A DNA stretch of 64,000 bases from contig NZ_JADHDU010000002.1 in NCBI RefSeq assembly GCF_016820495.1, positions 372,001 to 436,000 on the forward strand, read 5' to 3'. The stretch comes from Planococcus beigongshangi (GTDB taxonomy: Bacteria > Bacillota > Bacilli > Bacillales_A > Planococcaceae). Position numbers and translations under genes: made by a program. The notes beneath the pieces were generated by a model. It was not told the origin of the DNA and ran no database searches. It was given only the letters and a program-made list of their open reading frames with translations. Shown piece after piece: positions 49,832-59,049 of this stretch (the stretch's first letter is position 1; each line of letters begins with the position of its first letter).

Positions 49832-50082
49832 CAAAAAAACTCCTGTCGTCTCTACTTAAAGGACGAAGGAGTTTTCGCGGTACCACCTTTATACACAGGC
49901 GGAAAAAAGCCTGGCTCTCAAGTTCGATAACGGATTCGCATCCGGATTCCGCTACTCATGTTCACGGAAACTGCTCGGAGGTGACATTCAAATGCTGGTC
50001 CATGGAAACCTTTCACCGTTCGGCTTCCTCTCTGCAATGCACGCACATTCTACTATCCTCTTCAACGCATCAATATCTGATT
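49832..50082 (-). promoter_or_regulatory. T-box riboswitch of valS (specifier GUC, valine)
   Basis: The minus-strand leader contains the T-box sequence AAGGTGGTACCGCG (49875-49888), which pairs with the uncharged tRNA acceptor end. A terminator follows: AAACTCCT with AGGAGTTT and a T7 run (49834-49876). In stem I, the context GAATGTCACCTCC offers GUC (49983-49985 on the plus strand) as specifier, which fits valine and the downstream gene. Uncharged tRNA-Val should promote antitermination. Confidence 0.93.
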
Positions 50083-50088
50083 ACACCT

Positions 50089-50118
50089 ATTGTACTCAAC
50101 TTGCTCTTTTAGCGTCAA
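50089..50118 (-). promoter_or_regulatory. Promoter of the valS T-box transcript
   Basis: Minus strand -35 TTGACG, 18-bp spacer, -10 TACAAT. It overlaps the last codons of the AbrB-type gene upstream. Confidence 0.7.
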
Positions 50119-51145
50119 GTTTTTTTAGGAAATAAGCAACGGCAGGCGCCGCCAGCAATAAAATAAAGAACAGGCGGAACAGATGGAAGCTCGTGATGAG
50201 CGCCACATCCGCCCCCGCTGCAAGCGCCGTGATACCCATTTCAGCCATGCCGCCGGGAGCTGCACTCAGGAAGAAATCGAGGAACAGATATTCCGGGAGA
50301 AGCGCGGACAGGATATAAGCAATCAAAACGGTGAACGCAATCAGCAGTACATTGTTTACGACGATGGCGAATGCCAGACGCATATTCATATTTTCCCGTA
50401 GCTTCTCCATTTGCAGGCCGAGATGTGCGCCGACGAGGAGCTGTGCAAGGATGGTGAGCAGCGGCGGCATCTCAATCAGAACGTCGCCGGTGAATGACTG
50501 GACGATCGCCATGACCAGCACCGGCGCCAATAATTCTTTTGCCGGAAATGAAAAACGCTTCATCAGCAGATAAGCCAGAACGCCCAAGAGGACCGCTGCG
50601 AGAAATGCCATCGGGGAAAAATAGTAGACCGCAGGCACAGCGATTTCTGACGCTTCCCTACCTGCGAGAAAAGTCGTGAGCAGCGGCACAATCGTTACGA
50701 CAAGGAAAATCCGGAACGTCTGCATCACCGAAACGACCGTGACGTTCGCGTTATTCACTTCTTCCGAGATGAGAACCATTTGAGACAATCCGCCAGGCAT
50801 CGAGCCCAGCAGACTCGTCTGGAGCGATTCGTTTGCCATCTTGCTGAATAAGAGGCCGAATAATAATGCGGCAATAATCACGGATACCGTCATAAAGAGC
50901 ATATATGGCAAATCCACCCATATCAGCAGCACCGACTCACGCGTAAACGAGGCACCGATCATGACACCCAGCAGGATGAGGCCGATGGTGCGGAAAATCC
51001 GCGGCCAGTAAAATTCCATTTTCGTAAACTGCCTCAGCAATAAAAGTGCCAGCATCGGCCCAAGCAGCCACGGTAGGAACATGCCGATTTGCTGAAATAG
51101 AAAGCCGGCCGCGATTGCGACCAGCGCAGTGCGTAATAATTTCAA
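50096..51145 (-). CDS. AbrB-family (PF05145-type) membrane transporter
   Basis: 349 residues from a TTG at 51145. Two repeats each with about five membrane segments; the paired motifs LGSMPGGLSQMVLISEE and SAAPGGMAEMGITALAAGAD (P-G-G) are characteristic of this family, named after E. coli AbrB and unrelated to the DNA-binding AbrB. Function is poorly known, perhaps ammonia or amino-acid related export. The start is uncertain: the frame is open to a GTG at 51229, but a TGATACGAT (-10-like) at about 51188-51196 suggests transcription begins after it. It sits in the hem-valS gap where spoVID/ysxE lie in B. subtilis. Confidence 0.8.
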   Translation of the reverse strand: MKLLRTALVAIAAGFLFQQIGMFLPWLLGPMLALLLLRQFTKMEFYWPRIFRTIGLILLGVMIGASFTRESVLLIWVDLPYMLFMTVSVIIAALLFGLLFSKMANESLQTSLLGSMPGGLSQMVLISEEVNNANVTVVSVMQTFRIFLVVTIVPLLTTFLAGREASEIAVPAVYYFSPMAFLAAVLLGVLAYLLMKRFSFPAKELLAPVLVMAIVQSFTGDVLIEMPPLLTILAQLLVGAHLGLQMEKLRENMNMRLAFAIVVNNVLLIAFTVLIAYILSALLPEYLFLDFFLSAAPGGMAEMGITALAAGADVALITSFHLFRLFFILLLAAPAVAYFLKKLDAKRAS

Positions 51146-51313
51146 AATGGTCCCAACTTTCTTCTCATATGAATCTATGTAATCTATCGTATCAGAAAAT
51201 GTGCGCTGGGTCGGCTTTGAAAGATGCACTTTAACAAATTAGCATATCCATCCCAAAGCTGTGTATAAATCGAAACTCTCAATAATGTGCTTCCTTTCAA
51301 CTGCAAAGCCAGC

Positions 51314-51378
51314 GGAAATGGACGTCCTTCGTCCATTTCCAAAGTTTTTAAACGTGCAGCCGGGCTGTTTCGGCTGCA
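51314..51378. other. Two hairpins upstream of the AbrB-type gene
   Basis: GGAAATGGACG-TCCTT-CGTCCATTTCC (51314-51340, an 11-bp perfect stem) is followed by TGCAGCC...GGCTGCA (51355-51378). No T-run makes either an obvious terminator. They start the roughly 1.1-kb region between the AbrB-type gene and hemL that holds the tandem array, duplicated sequence and element D, with no supportable gene. Confidence 0.5.
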
Positions 51379-51431
51379 TATCCATCATTGTCTTCCCAAG
51401 AGCAACCTCATCTCCCCTTCACCCGCAGTTA

Positions 51432-51469
51432 AAAACCCCGATTGCATGCTTTTCGCAGGCGAAAAGCGA
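51432..51469. repeat. 38-bp direct repeat, left copy
   Basis: Identical over 38 bp to 51964-52001. Both contain the hairpin CTTTTCG-CAGG-CGAAAAG. The two copies bracket the 20-bp array and a terminator. Confidence 0.9.
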
Positions 51470-51520
51470 AAGTGCGGACTTAAAAGTGGCTTTGGGATAT
51501 TTTATGAGTGGTTTTTGGAG

Positions 51521-51855
51521 TTCTATGATCATTCAGATGATTCTATGATCATTCAGATGATTCTATGATCACTCAGATGATTCTATGAGCACTCAAACGA
51601 TTCTATGAGCACTCAGCGGATTCTATGATCACTCAGATGATTCTATGATCATTCAGATGATTCTATGAGCACTCAAACGATTCTATGAGCACTCAGATGA
51701 TTCTATGATCACTCAGGCGATTCTATGATCATTCAGATGATTCTATGAGCACTCAAACGATTCTATGAGCACTCAGATGATTCTATGATCACTCAGGCGA
51801 TTCTATGATAATTCAGCGGATTCTATGATCACTCAAACGATTCTATGAGCACTCG
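51521..51855. repeat. 20-bp tandem array, TTCTATGATCAYTCARAYGA type (17 units)
   Basis: Sixteen full units and one partial, exactly 20 bp each with no insertion. TTCTATGA is constant; variation is confined to TC/GC/TA at positions 9-10, A/T at position 11-12 and the last four bases (GATG, AACG, GCGG, GGCG types). Units 7-10 (51641-51720) are identical to units 11-14 (51721-51800), an 80-bp higher-order duplication. Not coding, since the frame shifts each unit, and no unique spacers, so not CRISPR. Confidence 0.95.
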
Positions 51856-51876
51856 CTACTTTTCCCCCGTCATTCA

Positions 51877-51909
51877 TAAAAAAAGAGCAGCCGGACCCAC
51901 CGGCTGCTC
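51877..51909 (-). terminator. Orphan terminator between the array and hemL
   Basis: On the minus strand GAGCAGCCGG-TGGGT-CCGGCTGCTC is followed by TTTTTTT. No gene lies between it and the hemL terminator 360 bp upstream, so it is a second barrier after the hem operon or a remnant of a lost gene. Confidence 0.75.
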
Positions 51910-51963
51910 CCTCCTCTCCGCACTTTCGGACGAAGTCCTGTAATCGGCTCTTTTCTTACATTG

Positions 51964-52001
51964 AAAACCCCGATTGCATGCTTTTCGCAGGCGAAAAGCG
52001 A
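51964..52001. repeat. 38-bp direct repeat, right copy
   Basis: Perfect second copy of 51432-51469, 532 bp away start to start, same orientation. Confidence 0.9.
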
Positions 52002-52102
52002 CAAGACCGAGATTTAACTCCTATACTACCAGTATTCTGATTCTACTCATTATTTAAAAGTACAAAAAAATAATACTCCTATCAAAATGAAAAATAACCA
52101 AA

Positions 52103-52250
52103 CATATGGAGCAAAACAGCGCAGACTCCCAAGGGATTAGAAAGGGAGTTTGAAAGCCAACTCCCTTTCTAGCGAAGTGCTGAGATCCACTCGGGCGAAG
52201 TGGAACGAGCACGAGTTTTGGAAAGCGAAGCTGTTTTGCGGAATATCGAC
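52103..52250. repeat. MITE-like extragenic element, copy D
   Basis: Same orientation as copy A: ATATGGAGCAAAACAGC at 52104 and GCTGTTTTGCGGAATAT at 52229-52245. The core GTGCTGAGATCCACTCGGGC region is nearly identical to copy A. It carries a private hairpin, AGAAAGGGAGTT with AACTCCCTTTCT (52139-52170). It lies downstream of the hemL terminator. Confidence 0.85.
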
Positions 52251-52267
52251 TATCAATTCTTACCCCA

Positions 52268-52301
52268 TCAAAAAACAGCCGGAAAAAATTCTCCCGGCTG
52301 T
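52268..52301 (-). terminator. Intrinsic terminator after hemL
   Basis: On the minus strand ACAGCCGG...CCGGCTGT is followed by TTTTTTG, 13 bp past the hemL stop. Confidence 0.85.
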
Positions 52302-52313
52302 CTCTCCTCTTTA

Positions 52314-53600
52314 TTAACGTGCCAGTTTTGCGAAGACAGTATGGAACGCTTCAACAGTTTTGGCGATGTGTTCTTCGGTATGCGCTGTTGACAGGAACAT
52401 GCCTTCGAACTGGGACGGCGGAAGGAAGATGCCTTCGTCAGCCATCAGTTTATAGTAATCCGCAAACAACTCCAGATCGGATGTTTTGGCTGTTTCAAAA
52501 TCGACGACCTGTTCGTTTGTGAAGAAGAAGCCGATCATCGAGCCCGCACGGTTTACGGTGTGTGGAATATTGTATTTCTCAGCCGCTGCACGGAAGCCGG
52601 CTTCCAGCTGATCCCCGCGTTCGATGAACGTCGTGTAGCTGTCTTCGCTGAGGCGTGACAGGGTTTCGAATCCTGCACGCATCGCCAGTGGATTTCCGGA
52701 CAGGGTCCCTGCCTGGTAAATCGAACCGCTCGGTGCAACCTGCTGCATGATTTCACGGCGGCCGCCGAATGCGCCGACCGGAAGCCCGCCCCCGATCACT
52801 TTGCCGAGGCAAGTCAAATCAGGTGTTACGCCGTAATAGCCCTGCGCGCAATTAAAGCCGACCCGGAATCCGGTCATGACTTCATCAAAGATGAGGATCG
52901 TGCCGTTTTCAGTCGTCAGGTTGCGGAGCTCCTGAAGGAAACCTTCATTCGGTGGAACGACGCCCATATTGCCGGCAACCGGTTCAACGATTACAGCGGC
53001 AAGGTCATCGCCGAATTGGCGGAACGCTTCGCGGACGCTTTCCAGATCGTTGTATGGAACCGTGATCGTGTTTTGTGCGATCGACTCCGGAACGCCCGGT
53101 GAATCCGGCAGGCCAAGTGTCGCAACACCTGAACCCGCTTTGATCAGGAGGCTGTCGCCGTGTCCGTGGTAGCAGCCTTCGAATTTCAGGATTTTATTGC
53201 GTCCTGTATAACCGCGGGCTACACGAAGCGCACTCATCGTCGCTTCCGTACCGGAAGAAACCATGCGCACCATTTCAATGGAAGGAACACGTTCCATCAC
53301 AATATTCGCCATGTCATTTTCAAGAACAGTCGGCGCTCCGAATGAAGTGCCGAGTTCTGCCGTTTCCTGGATCGCTTTTACGACTTCAGGATGGGCATGC
53401 CCCAAAATCAGCGGCCCCCAGGAAAGAACGTAATCGATATAGGTATTGCCGTCGATATCAGTGATCGTAGCGCCATTTCCGGATGCCATGAAAATCGGAT
53501 CCATATTGACGGATTTAAATGCGCGTACGGGTGAGTTGACCCCGCCTGGCATCAATTTCTTCGCTTCATCGAATGCTGCTATTGATTTTTCGTATGCCAT
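52314..53600 (-). CDS. hemL: Glutamate-1-semialdehyde 2,1-aminomutase
   Basis: PLP enzyme that makes 5-aminolevulinate from glutamate-1-semialdehyde. 428 residues; the PLP lysine is in [16 protein letters not shown] (about 266-281), preceded by FDEVMTGFR, and the N-terminal [12 protein letters not shown] is characteristic. Last gene of hemAXCDBL, adjacent to hemB, followed by a terminator. spoVID and ysxE, the usual next genes in B. subtilis, are absent. Confidence 0.98.
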   Translation of the reverse strand: MAYEKSIAAFDEAKKLMPGGVNSPVRAFKSVNMDPIFMASGNGATITDIDGNTYIDYVLSWGPLILGHAHPEVVKAIQETAELGTSFGAPTVLENDMANIVMERVPSIEMVRMVSSGTEATMSALRVARGYTGRNKILKFEGCYHGHGDSLLIKAGSGVATLGLPDSPGVPESIAQNTITVPYNDLESVREAFRQFGDDLAAVIVEPVAGNMGVVPPNEGFLQELRNLTTENGTILIFDEVMTGFRVGFNCAQGYYGVTPDLTCLGKVIGGGLPVGAFGGRREIMQQVAPSGSIYQAGTLSGNPLAMRAGFETLSRLSEDSYTTFIERGDQLEAGFRAAAEKYNIPHTVNRAGSMIGFFFTNEQVVDFETAKTSDLELFADYYKLMADEGIFLPPSQFEGMFLSTAHTEEHIAKTVEAFHTVFAKLAR

Positions 53601-54581
53601 TTATTTCCCCTCCAGCCAGCGTACCGCATCTTTCGCGTGGTACGTCATAATGATATCCGCTCCAGCGCGTTTCATACTGAGCAAAGTTTCAAGAACGATT
53701 TTCTCTTCATCGACCCAGCCATTCAACGCAGCTGCTTTGACCATCGCATATTCGCCTGACACGTTATAGGCAACGATCGGCAAATCGAAATTATCACGCA
53801 CTTCGCGGATAACGTCCAAATAGGACAGTGCCGGTTTCACCATCAGGTAATCGGCGCCTTCTTCAACATCTGAAGCTGCTTCGCGCAGGGCTTCGAGGCG
53901 GTTTGCCGGATCCATCTGATAGGTTTTGCGGTCACCGAACTGCGGTGTTGAATGCGCGGCTTCACGGAATGGACCGTAATAGGCGGAAGCATATTTCACT
54001 GCATAGCTCATGATCGGGATATGCTGGAATCCTGCTTCATCCAGACCATAGCGGATTGCTGCCACGAAACCGTCCATCATGTTCGACGGAGCGATGATGT
54101 CAGCACCGGCTTTCGCCTGGGATACAGCTGTCCGGGCAAGAAGATCGAGCGATTCGTCGTTCAGGACGATACCGTTTTCGATCACGCCGCAGTGCCCGTG
54201 GTCGGTATATTGGCACAGGCACGTATCAGCGATGACCAGTAGTTCCGGATGGCGCTCTTTTGCAAAACGGATCGCTTCCTGTGTGATCGCATGATCGTGA
54301 TATGCTTCAGAACCGACTGCATCTTTATCATTCGGCACGCCGAACAGGATGACAGAAGGAATTCCAAGATCTACGACTTCATCCAATTCTTCACCCAGGC
54401 GGTCCATTGAAAAATGGAATACACCAGGCATCGATGAAATCTCCTCTTTGATATTTTCGCCTTCAACGACGAAAATCGGGTAGATGAAATCTTCTTTGTG
54501 AAGTCTTGTTTCACGCACCATCGCGCGAATGTTTTCGGATCCGCGCAATCTGCGGTGACGGTTGAATTTCAAATCTTTCAT
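53601..54581 (-). CDS. hemB: Porphobilinogen synthase (delta-aminolevulinate dehydratase)
   Basis: Condenses two 5-aminolevulinates to porphobilinogen. 326 residues. The metal-binding segment [14 protein letters not shown] (about 119-132) has the three cysteines of the zinc-type enzyme, and the Schiff-base lysines are in [16 protein letters not shown] and [13 protein letters not shown]. Overlaps hemD by 4 bp and ends 1 bp before hemL. Confidence 0.98.
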   Translation of the reverse strand: MKDLKFNRHRRLRGSENIRAMVRETRLHKEDFIYPIFVVEGENIKEEISSMPGVFHFSMDRLGEELDEVVDLGIPSVILFGVPNDKDAVGSEAYHDHAITQEAIRFAKERHPELLVIADTCLCQYTDHGHCGVIENGIVLNDESLDLLARTAVSQAKAGADIIAPSNMMDGFVAAIRYGLDEAGFQHIPIMSYAVKYASAYYGPFREAAHSTPQFGDRKTYQMDPANRLEALREAASDVEEGADYLMVKPALSYLDVIREVRDNFDLPIVAYNVSGEYAMVKAAALNGWVDEEKIVLETLLSMKRAGADIIMTYHAKDAVRWLEGK

Positions 54582-55279
54582 GCTTTGCCTCTTCCTTTCG
54601 CTATTTCGTTGACGATATTCATATACGTATAATCAGCGGGTACAAAGTCGACATGGCCGCCTTCATCGAGGATCGCCTTTTCAGTTACATGGCCGATCGC
54701 CGCTATCTCTATATCCTTCCAATCCCCTCCGGCTTTCCGGTAAGCGGAAACTGCCGAAGGGCTGGCAAAGATAATCGTTTGATGTTTCATGTTCTTCAAT
54801 TGCTGTGCGTTTTCCAGCTTCAGGCTGGTGTCGTAAATCGTCCATTCATCGACCGGCAGCGGCATCGCTGCGATTGTATTCTTCGCAAGCGCCCCTTTTA
54901 TGAATAAACATTTCTGTCCGTCTGCGATTTCCGGAAATTCTTTCACGAACCAGTCGGCGCTGTAGACGGTCGGGATGAAATCCACCTGATAGCCGTTTGC
55001 TGAAAGGACCTCAGCCGTCTTTTCGCCGACAGCAGCGATTTTAAAGTCAACCGCCGCCCGCAACTGGCAAAACGCGGCAGCACTTGTGCGGCTGGTGAAA
55101 ATGAGCCAGTCGTATTCGGAGAAATCCGGCTTTTCCGCAGCGCGGATCGATGTCTCGATCAACGGCAGATAGACTGCTTCCCCGCCGAACTCTTCGACGC
55201 GTGCTGCAGCCTCAGCCGGCAAGGTCGAACCGGTGAAAACGATCGTTGTGCCTTCGAGCGGCTTTTCGCTCTTACACAT
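54578..55279 (-). CDS. hemD: Uroporphyrinogen-III synthase
   Basis: 233 residues. Closes and inverts hydroxymethylbilane to uroporphyrinogen III. Sequence conservation in this family is low; the segments [41 protein letters not shown] and [15 protein letters not shown] match its two-lobed fold. Overlaps hemC (8 bp) and hemB (4 bp), so translation is coupled. Confidence 0.94.
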   Translation of the reverse strand: MCKSEKPLEGTTIVFTGSTLPAEAAARVEEFGGEAVYLPLIETSIRAAEKPDFSEYDWLIFTSRTSAAAFCQLRAAVDFKIAAVGEKTAEVLSANGYQVDFIPTVYSADWFVKEFPEIADGQKCLFIKGALAKNTIAAMPLPVDEWTIYDTSLKLENAQQLKNMKHQTIIFASPSAVSAYRKAGGDWKDIEIAAIGHVTEKAILDEGGHVDFVPADYTYMNIVNEIAKGRGKA

Positions 55280-56201
55280 TGCTCTCAGCGATGACGCGCT
55301 GGATCAGGTCATAGCCGCCCTGTCCGCTGATTTTCTCTGCAACGATACGTCCCGCTTCAACCGGATCTTTATCCGTTGCCGTCTCTTTATAGACCTGGTC
55401 CGCTTCCGGTGAAGCAATCAACCCGGTGAATGTGATTTCACCATTCTCAACCGTCGCGTATCCTGCAATCGGAACCTGGCAGCTGCCGTTCATGTCTTTC
55501 AGGAATTTACGCTCTGCATTCACTGCAAGCATTGTATCTTCATCATTGACTTTGGCAAGTTCTGCAAGTAATTCCGTATCATCTCCACGGCATTCGATCC
55601 CAAGTGCGCCTTGGCCGATAGCCGGCAGGCAGTCTTCGATACTCAGGAATTCAGTGACGATGTCATCTTTCCAGCCCATCCGCTTCAAACCGGCTGCCGC
55701 TAAAAGAATGGCATCGAACTCTCCTGACCTTAACTTTTCAAGACGTGTATCGATATTGCCGCGGATCCACTGGATATCAAGGTCCGGACGCAGTAAAAGC
55801 AATTGTGAACTGCGGCGGAGGCTGCTCGTTCCAACTTTTGCCCCAACCGGCAGATCCATGAATTTTATATGGTCATTGGCGATGAAGGCATCCCGCGGAT
55901 CTTCACGCGGCGGCACACAGCCGATAACGAAGCCTTCCGGCAGCACTGACGGCATATCTTTCATGCTGTGGACAGCAAAGTCGATTTCCTTATTGAAAAG
56001 GGCCTGCTCGATTTCTTTTACGAAAAGGCCTTTACCGCCAACTTTTGACAATGTCACGTCAAGGATGCGGTCGCCTTTGGTTATGATTTCCTTGATTTCA
56101 AATTCGAAAGGCGCTCCTGCAGCCTTCATTTTTTCGATGAACTGGTTCGTCTGCGTCAACGCGAGCTTACTTCTTCTAGATCCTACGATAATTTTTCTCA
56201 A
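55272..56201 (-). CDS. hemC: Hydroxymethylbilane synthase (porphobilinogen deaminase)
   Basis: 309 residues. Polymerises four porphobilinogens on a dipyrromethane cofactor attached to the Cys of [26 protein letters not shown] begins the protein and [13 protein letters not shown] carries the catalytic Asp. The start is a TTG at 56201 with AAAGG about ten bases upstream; no in-frame ATG fits. It follows hemX by 16 bp. Confidence 0.97.
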   Translation of the reverse strand: MRKIIVGSRRSKLALTQTNQFIEKMKAAGAPFEFEIKEIITKGDRILDVTLSKVGGKGLFVKEIEQALFNKEIDFAVHSMKDMPSVLPEGFVIGCVPPREDPRDAFIANDHIKFMDLPVGAKVGTSSLRRSSQLLLLRPDLDIQWIRGNIDTRLEKLRSGEFDAILLAAAGLKRMGWKDDIVTEFLSIEDCLPAIGQGALGIECRGDDTELLAELAKVNDEDTMLAVNAERKFLKDMNGSCQVPIAGYATVENGEITFTGLIASPEADQVYKETATDKDPVEAGRIVAEKISGQGGYDLIQRVIAESNV

Positions 56202-56217
56202 TTCAATCCAACCTTTC

Positions 56218-57048
56218 CTAATACCAAAAATGGAATTCCGATAATCGGCTGCCGAGGAAGAAATTAATCAGCAGCACTAAAAATGCATATATATGAGCCA
56301 TTGAATAGGCAAAGCCGTTCAGCGTGCCTTTCCGGTGGCGCCATAAAACGAAGCTGTAGACGACCAACAGGATAAACGAACCGACGATTTTCAAATCGAA
56401 AATCGAAAAATCGACAAGCGCTATGTACGCCCACTGGAATCCGAGCACAAGTGACACAAACAGCAGCGAAATGCCGACGCCGATCGAAATCGTCATGCCT
56501 TTTTCCGTCTGCCCGAGTGATGGCAGGCTTCCCCATTGTTTCGTCCATTTCTTCTTCTTCAGCATGCGGTATTGCAATACATGGAGCAGGGAAAAAACGA
56601 ACGACAGTGAAAATGCAGCATATGACAGGATCGCAAAACTGATGTGGATAAACAGCAGTTCAGAGATCAGCGCCTCCCCAACCGGCGAACGGTCGATCTG
56701 CACCGGTGCGAATGTATGGATGGTCATGAAGATGAAACCAATGATATTCAGCAGGAATACTGCAAAATCAAAACGGTAAAAAATCCTCAATACCAGTGAT
56801 AACGTGACCAGCAGCCAGGCATAGAAATAAATGCCTTCAAACAACGATAAAATCGGGAAACGCTGCGTCTCGATGATATAAAACACCAGAAAAACCGTCT
56901 GCATCAGCCATACGACGCCAAGCAGCGACATCGCGATCCGAGCCGCCCTTTTCTCTTTATATATATAATCCAAAAAATAAAAAACAAGGCTGACAGCATA
57001 TAGAATAACCATAGCTTCGTGCAGCCTTGCCATTGTTATATCAGCCAT
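56218..57048 (-). CDS. hemX: HemX membrane protein (CcsA-like)
   Basis: 276 residues, the same length as B. subtilis HemX. About eight membrane segments of the cytochrome-c-assembly (CcsA/ResC) fold, with conserved His/Trp positions around [12 protein letters not shown] and [13 protein letters not shown]. subtilis HemX lowers the cellular amount of HemA. The ATG at 57048 has GAAGGGGAATGGG before it; the frame upstream to 57102 lacks support. Confidence 0.94.
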   Translation of the reverse strand: MADITMARLHEAMVILYAVSLVFYFLDYIYKEKRAARIAMSLLGVVWLMQTVFLVFYIIETQRFPILSLFEGIYFYAWLLVTLSLVLRIFYRFDFAVFLLNIIGFIFMTIHTFAPVQIDRSPVGEALISELLFIHISFAILSYAAFSLSFVFSLLHVLQYRMLKKKKWTKQWGSLPSLGQTEKGMTISIGVGISLLFVSLVLGFQWAYIALVDFSIFDLKIVGSFILLVVYSFVLWRHRKGTLNGFAYSMAHIYAFLVLLINFFLGSRLSEFHFWY

Positions 57049-57132
57049 CCCATTCCCCTTCATTTCCATAGTTAAAGGCGCTTCGTATCTACATTTTAAC
57101 ATATAGATCCGAAAACGCCTCTCTCTAACCGA

Positions 57133-58506
57133 TTAGAATGAATATCCGGGTTGTTCCTGTTTTTGCTTTTGCTTGTCTTCCGCCGCTTTTTTAGATTTAG
57201 CCATGGCAGCGAGCGACTGCTTTTCAATCTGTACTTCGACTTCATCTTCTATACCGAAAATCTTCTGGAACAATTCCAGCTGCTCACGCGATTTCGGTGA
57301 GCCGCCCATTTCCTTCGCCTGAAGGATCGGCTCTTTCAATAATTGGTTGATAATCGATTTCGTATGTTTGTTCAGGATTTTCTTCTCGCGGTCTGTCAGG
57401 TCCGGCATCTTGTTCTCGATGCTCGCCATCGTTTCCGCCTGGATGCCTAGCGCTTTCTCACGCAAAGCTGAAATCACAGGCACTACGCCAAGAGTCGTCA
57501 GCCAGTCATTGAACTGTTCGGCTTCCTTGTCGATCATCGTCACGATTTCCGTAGCCGCGCGTTCACGCTCAGCGAGGTTGGCGTTGACGATGCCCTGCAT
57601 ATCATCGATATCGTATAGGAACACATTCGGCAAATCGCCGATACGCGGATCCATATCACGCGGCACGGCAATATCCACAAGGAATAAAGGCTTGCCTTTA
57701 CGCAATTTCTCCACGAATTGCATCAACTCAAGGTCGATGACGAAATCCTGGGCACCTGTAGAGGAAATCAGGATATCCGCTTCCAACAGCGCACATTGCA
57801 ATTCATTCAACGGTTTTGCACTGCCGCCGAATTTATCGGCCAGCCCGACCGCTTTTTCGAATGTCCGGTTGATGACCGTGATGCGGTCCGCTCCGCTGCC
57901 CTGAAGATTCTTAATCGCCAGCTCGCCCATTTTACCGGCCCCGAGGATGACAACATGTTTATTCTTCAATGTACCGAAGATCTTTTTACCGAGTTCCACA
58001 GCTGCATACGACACCGATACGGCATTTTCACCGATCGCTGTTTCCGTATGCGCTTTTTTCGCAAGCGTAACTGCTTGCTTGAATAATTGGTTGAAGACCG
58101 TTCCTGTCGTCCCGATTTCCTGGCCGGCAAGGAAACTGCCTCTCACTTGTCCAAGAATCTGCGTTTCACCAAGGACCATCGAATCGATCCCTGCTGTTAC
58201 GCGGAAAAGGTGCTCGACTGCTTCATCTTTTTCGTGGACAAATAAATACTGCGAAAACGCCTCCTGCGGAATATTGAAATAATCCGCCAGGAACTGCTTC
58301 ACATAATATTTTCCAGTATGGAGCTGGTCGACCACAGCGTAGATCTCCGTGCGGTTGCACGTAGACACGATGACGTTCTCCAATACGCTTTTCTGTTTGT
58401 TTAAGGCCTGCATCGCCTGCGGAAGTTCGTTTTCGATAAATGACAATTTCTCGCGGATCTCAACAGGTGCAGATCGGTAATTCACCCCGACTACTAGTGT
58501 ATGCAT
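57133..58506 (-). CDS. hemA: Glutamyl-tRNA reductase
   Basis: First committed step of C5 heme synthesis: reduces Glu-tRNA to glutamate-1-semialdehyde. 457 residues; the catalytic Cys50 is in [17 protein letters not shown]-binding [14 protein letters not shown] in the middle, and a C-terminal dimerisation helix. A poly-Lys/Gln tail ([19 protein letters not shown]) extends the C terminus. The ATG at 58506 follows AAAGGTG. First gene of hemAXCDBL, behind a likely PerR-controlled promoter. Confidence 0.98.
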   Translation of the reverse strand: MHTLVVGVNYRSAPVEIREKLSFIENELPQAMQALNKQKSVLENVIVSTCNRTEIYAVVDQLHTGKYYVKQFLADYFNIPQEAFSQYLFVHEKDEAVEHLFRVTAGIDSMVLGETQILGQVRGSFLAGQEIGTTGTVFNQLFKQAVTLAKKAHTETAIGENAVSVSYAAVELGKKIFGTLKNKHVVILGAGKMGELAIKNLQGSGADRITVINRTFEKAVGLADKFGGSAKPLNELQCALLEADILISSTGAQDFVIDLELMQFVEKLRKGKPLFLVDIAVPRDMDPRIGDLPNVFLYDIDDMQGIVNANLAERERAATEIVTMIDKEAEQFNDWLTTLGVVPVISALREKALGIQAETMASIENKMPDLTDREKKILNKHTKSIINQLLKEPILQAKEMGGSPKSREQLELFQKIFGIEDEVEVQIEKQSLAAMAKSKKAAEDKQKQKQEQPGYSF

Positions 58507-58547
58507 GGGTTCAAAACACCTTTCACGTTCCATATTTCATATAAATA

Positions 58548-58580
58548 AGTATACCACTATCGGGGCATTCTAAGCCTCCG
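58548..58580 (-). promoter_or_regulatory. Proximal extended -10 promoter of hemA
   Basis: The minus strand reads TGGTATACT (hexamer 58548-58553), giving a start about 35 bp before hemA. The -35 is weak. Confidence 0.45.
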
Positions 58581-58611
58581 GAATTGTGAACAAGCAATGA
58601 AGTATGTTTAT

Positions 58612-58626
58612 TTAGAATGATTATAA
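58612..58626 (-). promoter_or_regulatory. Probable Per box (PerR operator) and distal promoter of the hem operon
   Basis: TTATAATCATTCTAA on the minus strand differs by one base from the Per box consensus TTATAATNATTATAA. Its TATAAT is also a -10 hexamer with ATGACC 16 bp upstream as -35, so repressor binding would block RNA polymerase. hemAXCDBL of B. subtilis is a known PerR target, so the context supports it. Confidence 0.65.
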
Positions 58627-58750
58627 ACTAATTCTAGCATTGGTCATATTGCGGGACAAGGATTAAGCTCTTATTCGAATTTGTCAGTTAACTTGGCGGC
58701 TGAAATGGGGCGTGGAGCGAGTTTTTGGACAGGCGGGGGCGGGTTCGCGG

Positions 58751-58870
58751 GTTCTATGATCATTCAAACGGTTCTATGATCACTCAAACGATTCTATGAT
58801 CACTCACACGATTCTATGATCACTCACACGATTCTATGATCATTCAAACAGTTCTATGATCACTCGGCTC
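58751..58870. repeat. 20-bp tandem array, RTTCTATGATCAYTCAMACG type (6 units)
   Basis: Units begin at 58751, 58771, 58791, 58811, 58831 and 58851. The unit is the same as in the 51.5-kb array shifted by one base (TTCTATGATCAYTCA shared), although 7 kb and the whole hem operon separate them. It lies in the 540-bp gap between engB and hemA, which otherwise contains two GC-rich hairpins and the hemA promoters. Confidence 0.93.
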
Positions 58871-58942
58871 AAAAAATTGATCGGCTCAACCGATATTGCC
58901 GACTCAAACATCTTCATCTAATGAAAAACCACAGATTTGAAA

Positions 58943-58989
58943 GCAGTCCGCATCCGCGGACTGCCCAGTGGGCGGGGTCAGCCCCGCCC
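58943..58989. other. Two strong back-to-back GC hairpins
   Basis: GCAGTCCGC-ATCC-GCGGACTGC (58943-58964) is followed five bases later by GGGCGGGG-TCAG-CCCCGCCC (58970-58989). No T-run follows either. They sit between the 58.8-kb array and the engB terminator. Confidence 0.6.
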
Positions 58990-59015
58990 GGTCCCTTGAC
59001 CAGCCATCTTTTCCA

Positions 59016-59043
59016 CAAAAAAAGCGCAGCCTGGGCTGCGCTT
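59016..59043 (-). terminator. Intrinsic terminator after engB
   Basis: On the minus strand AAGCGCAGCC-CAGGCTGCGCTT is followed by TTTTTG, 7 bp after the engB stop. Confidence 0.88.
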
Positions 59044-59049
59044 CATCGC

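Noticed and set aside
51261..51568. Plus-strand open frames of about 95 codons entering the array
   Set aside because: No ribosome site, no recognisable domain, and the 20-bp period shifts the frame in every unit.
51521..51855. CRISPR array
   Set aside because: The units are head-to-tail 20-bp repeats without unique spacers, and no cas genes are present.
53446..56244. Long antisense frames across hemB and hemC, up to 272 codons
   Set aside because: Shadows of strongly conserved heme genes; common in moderately GC-rich coding DNA.
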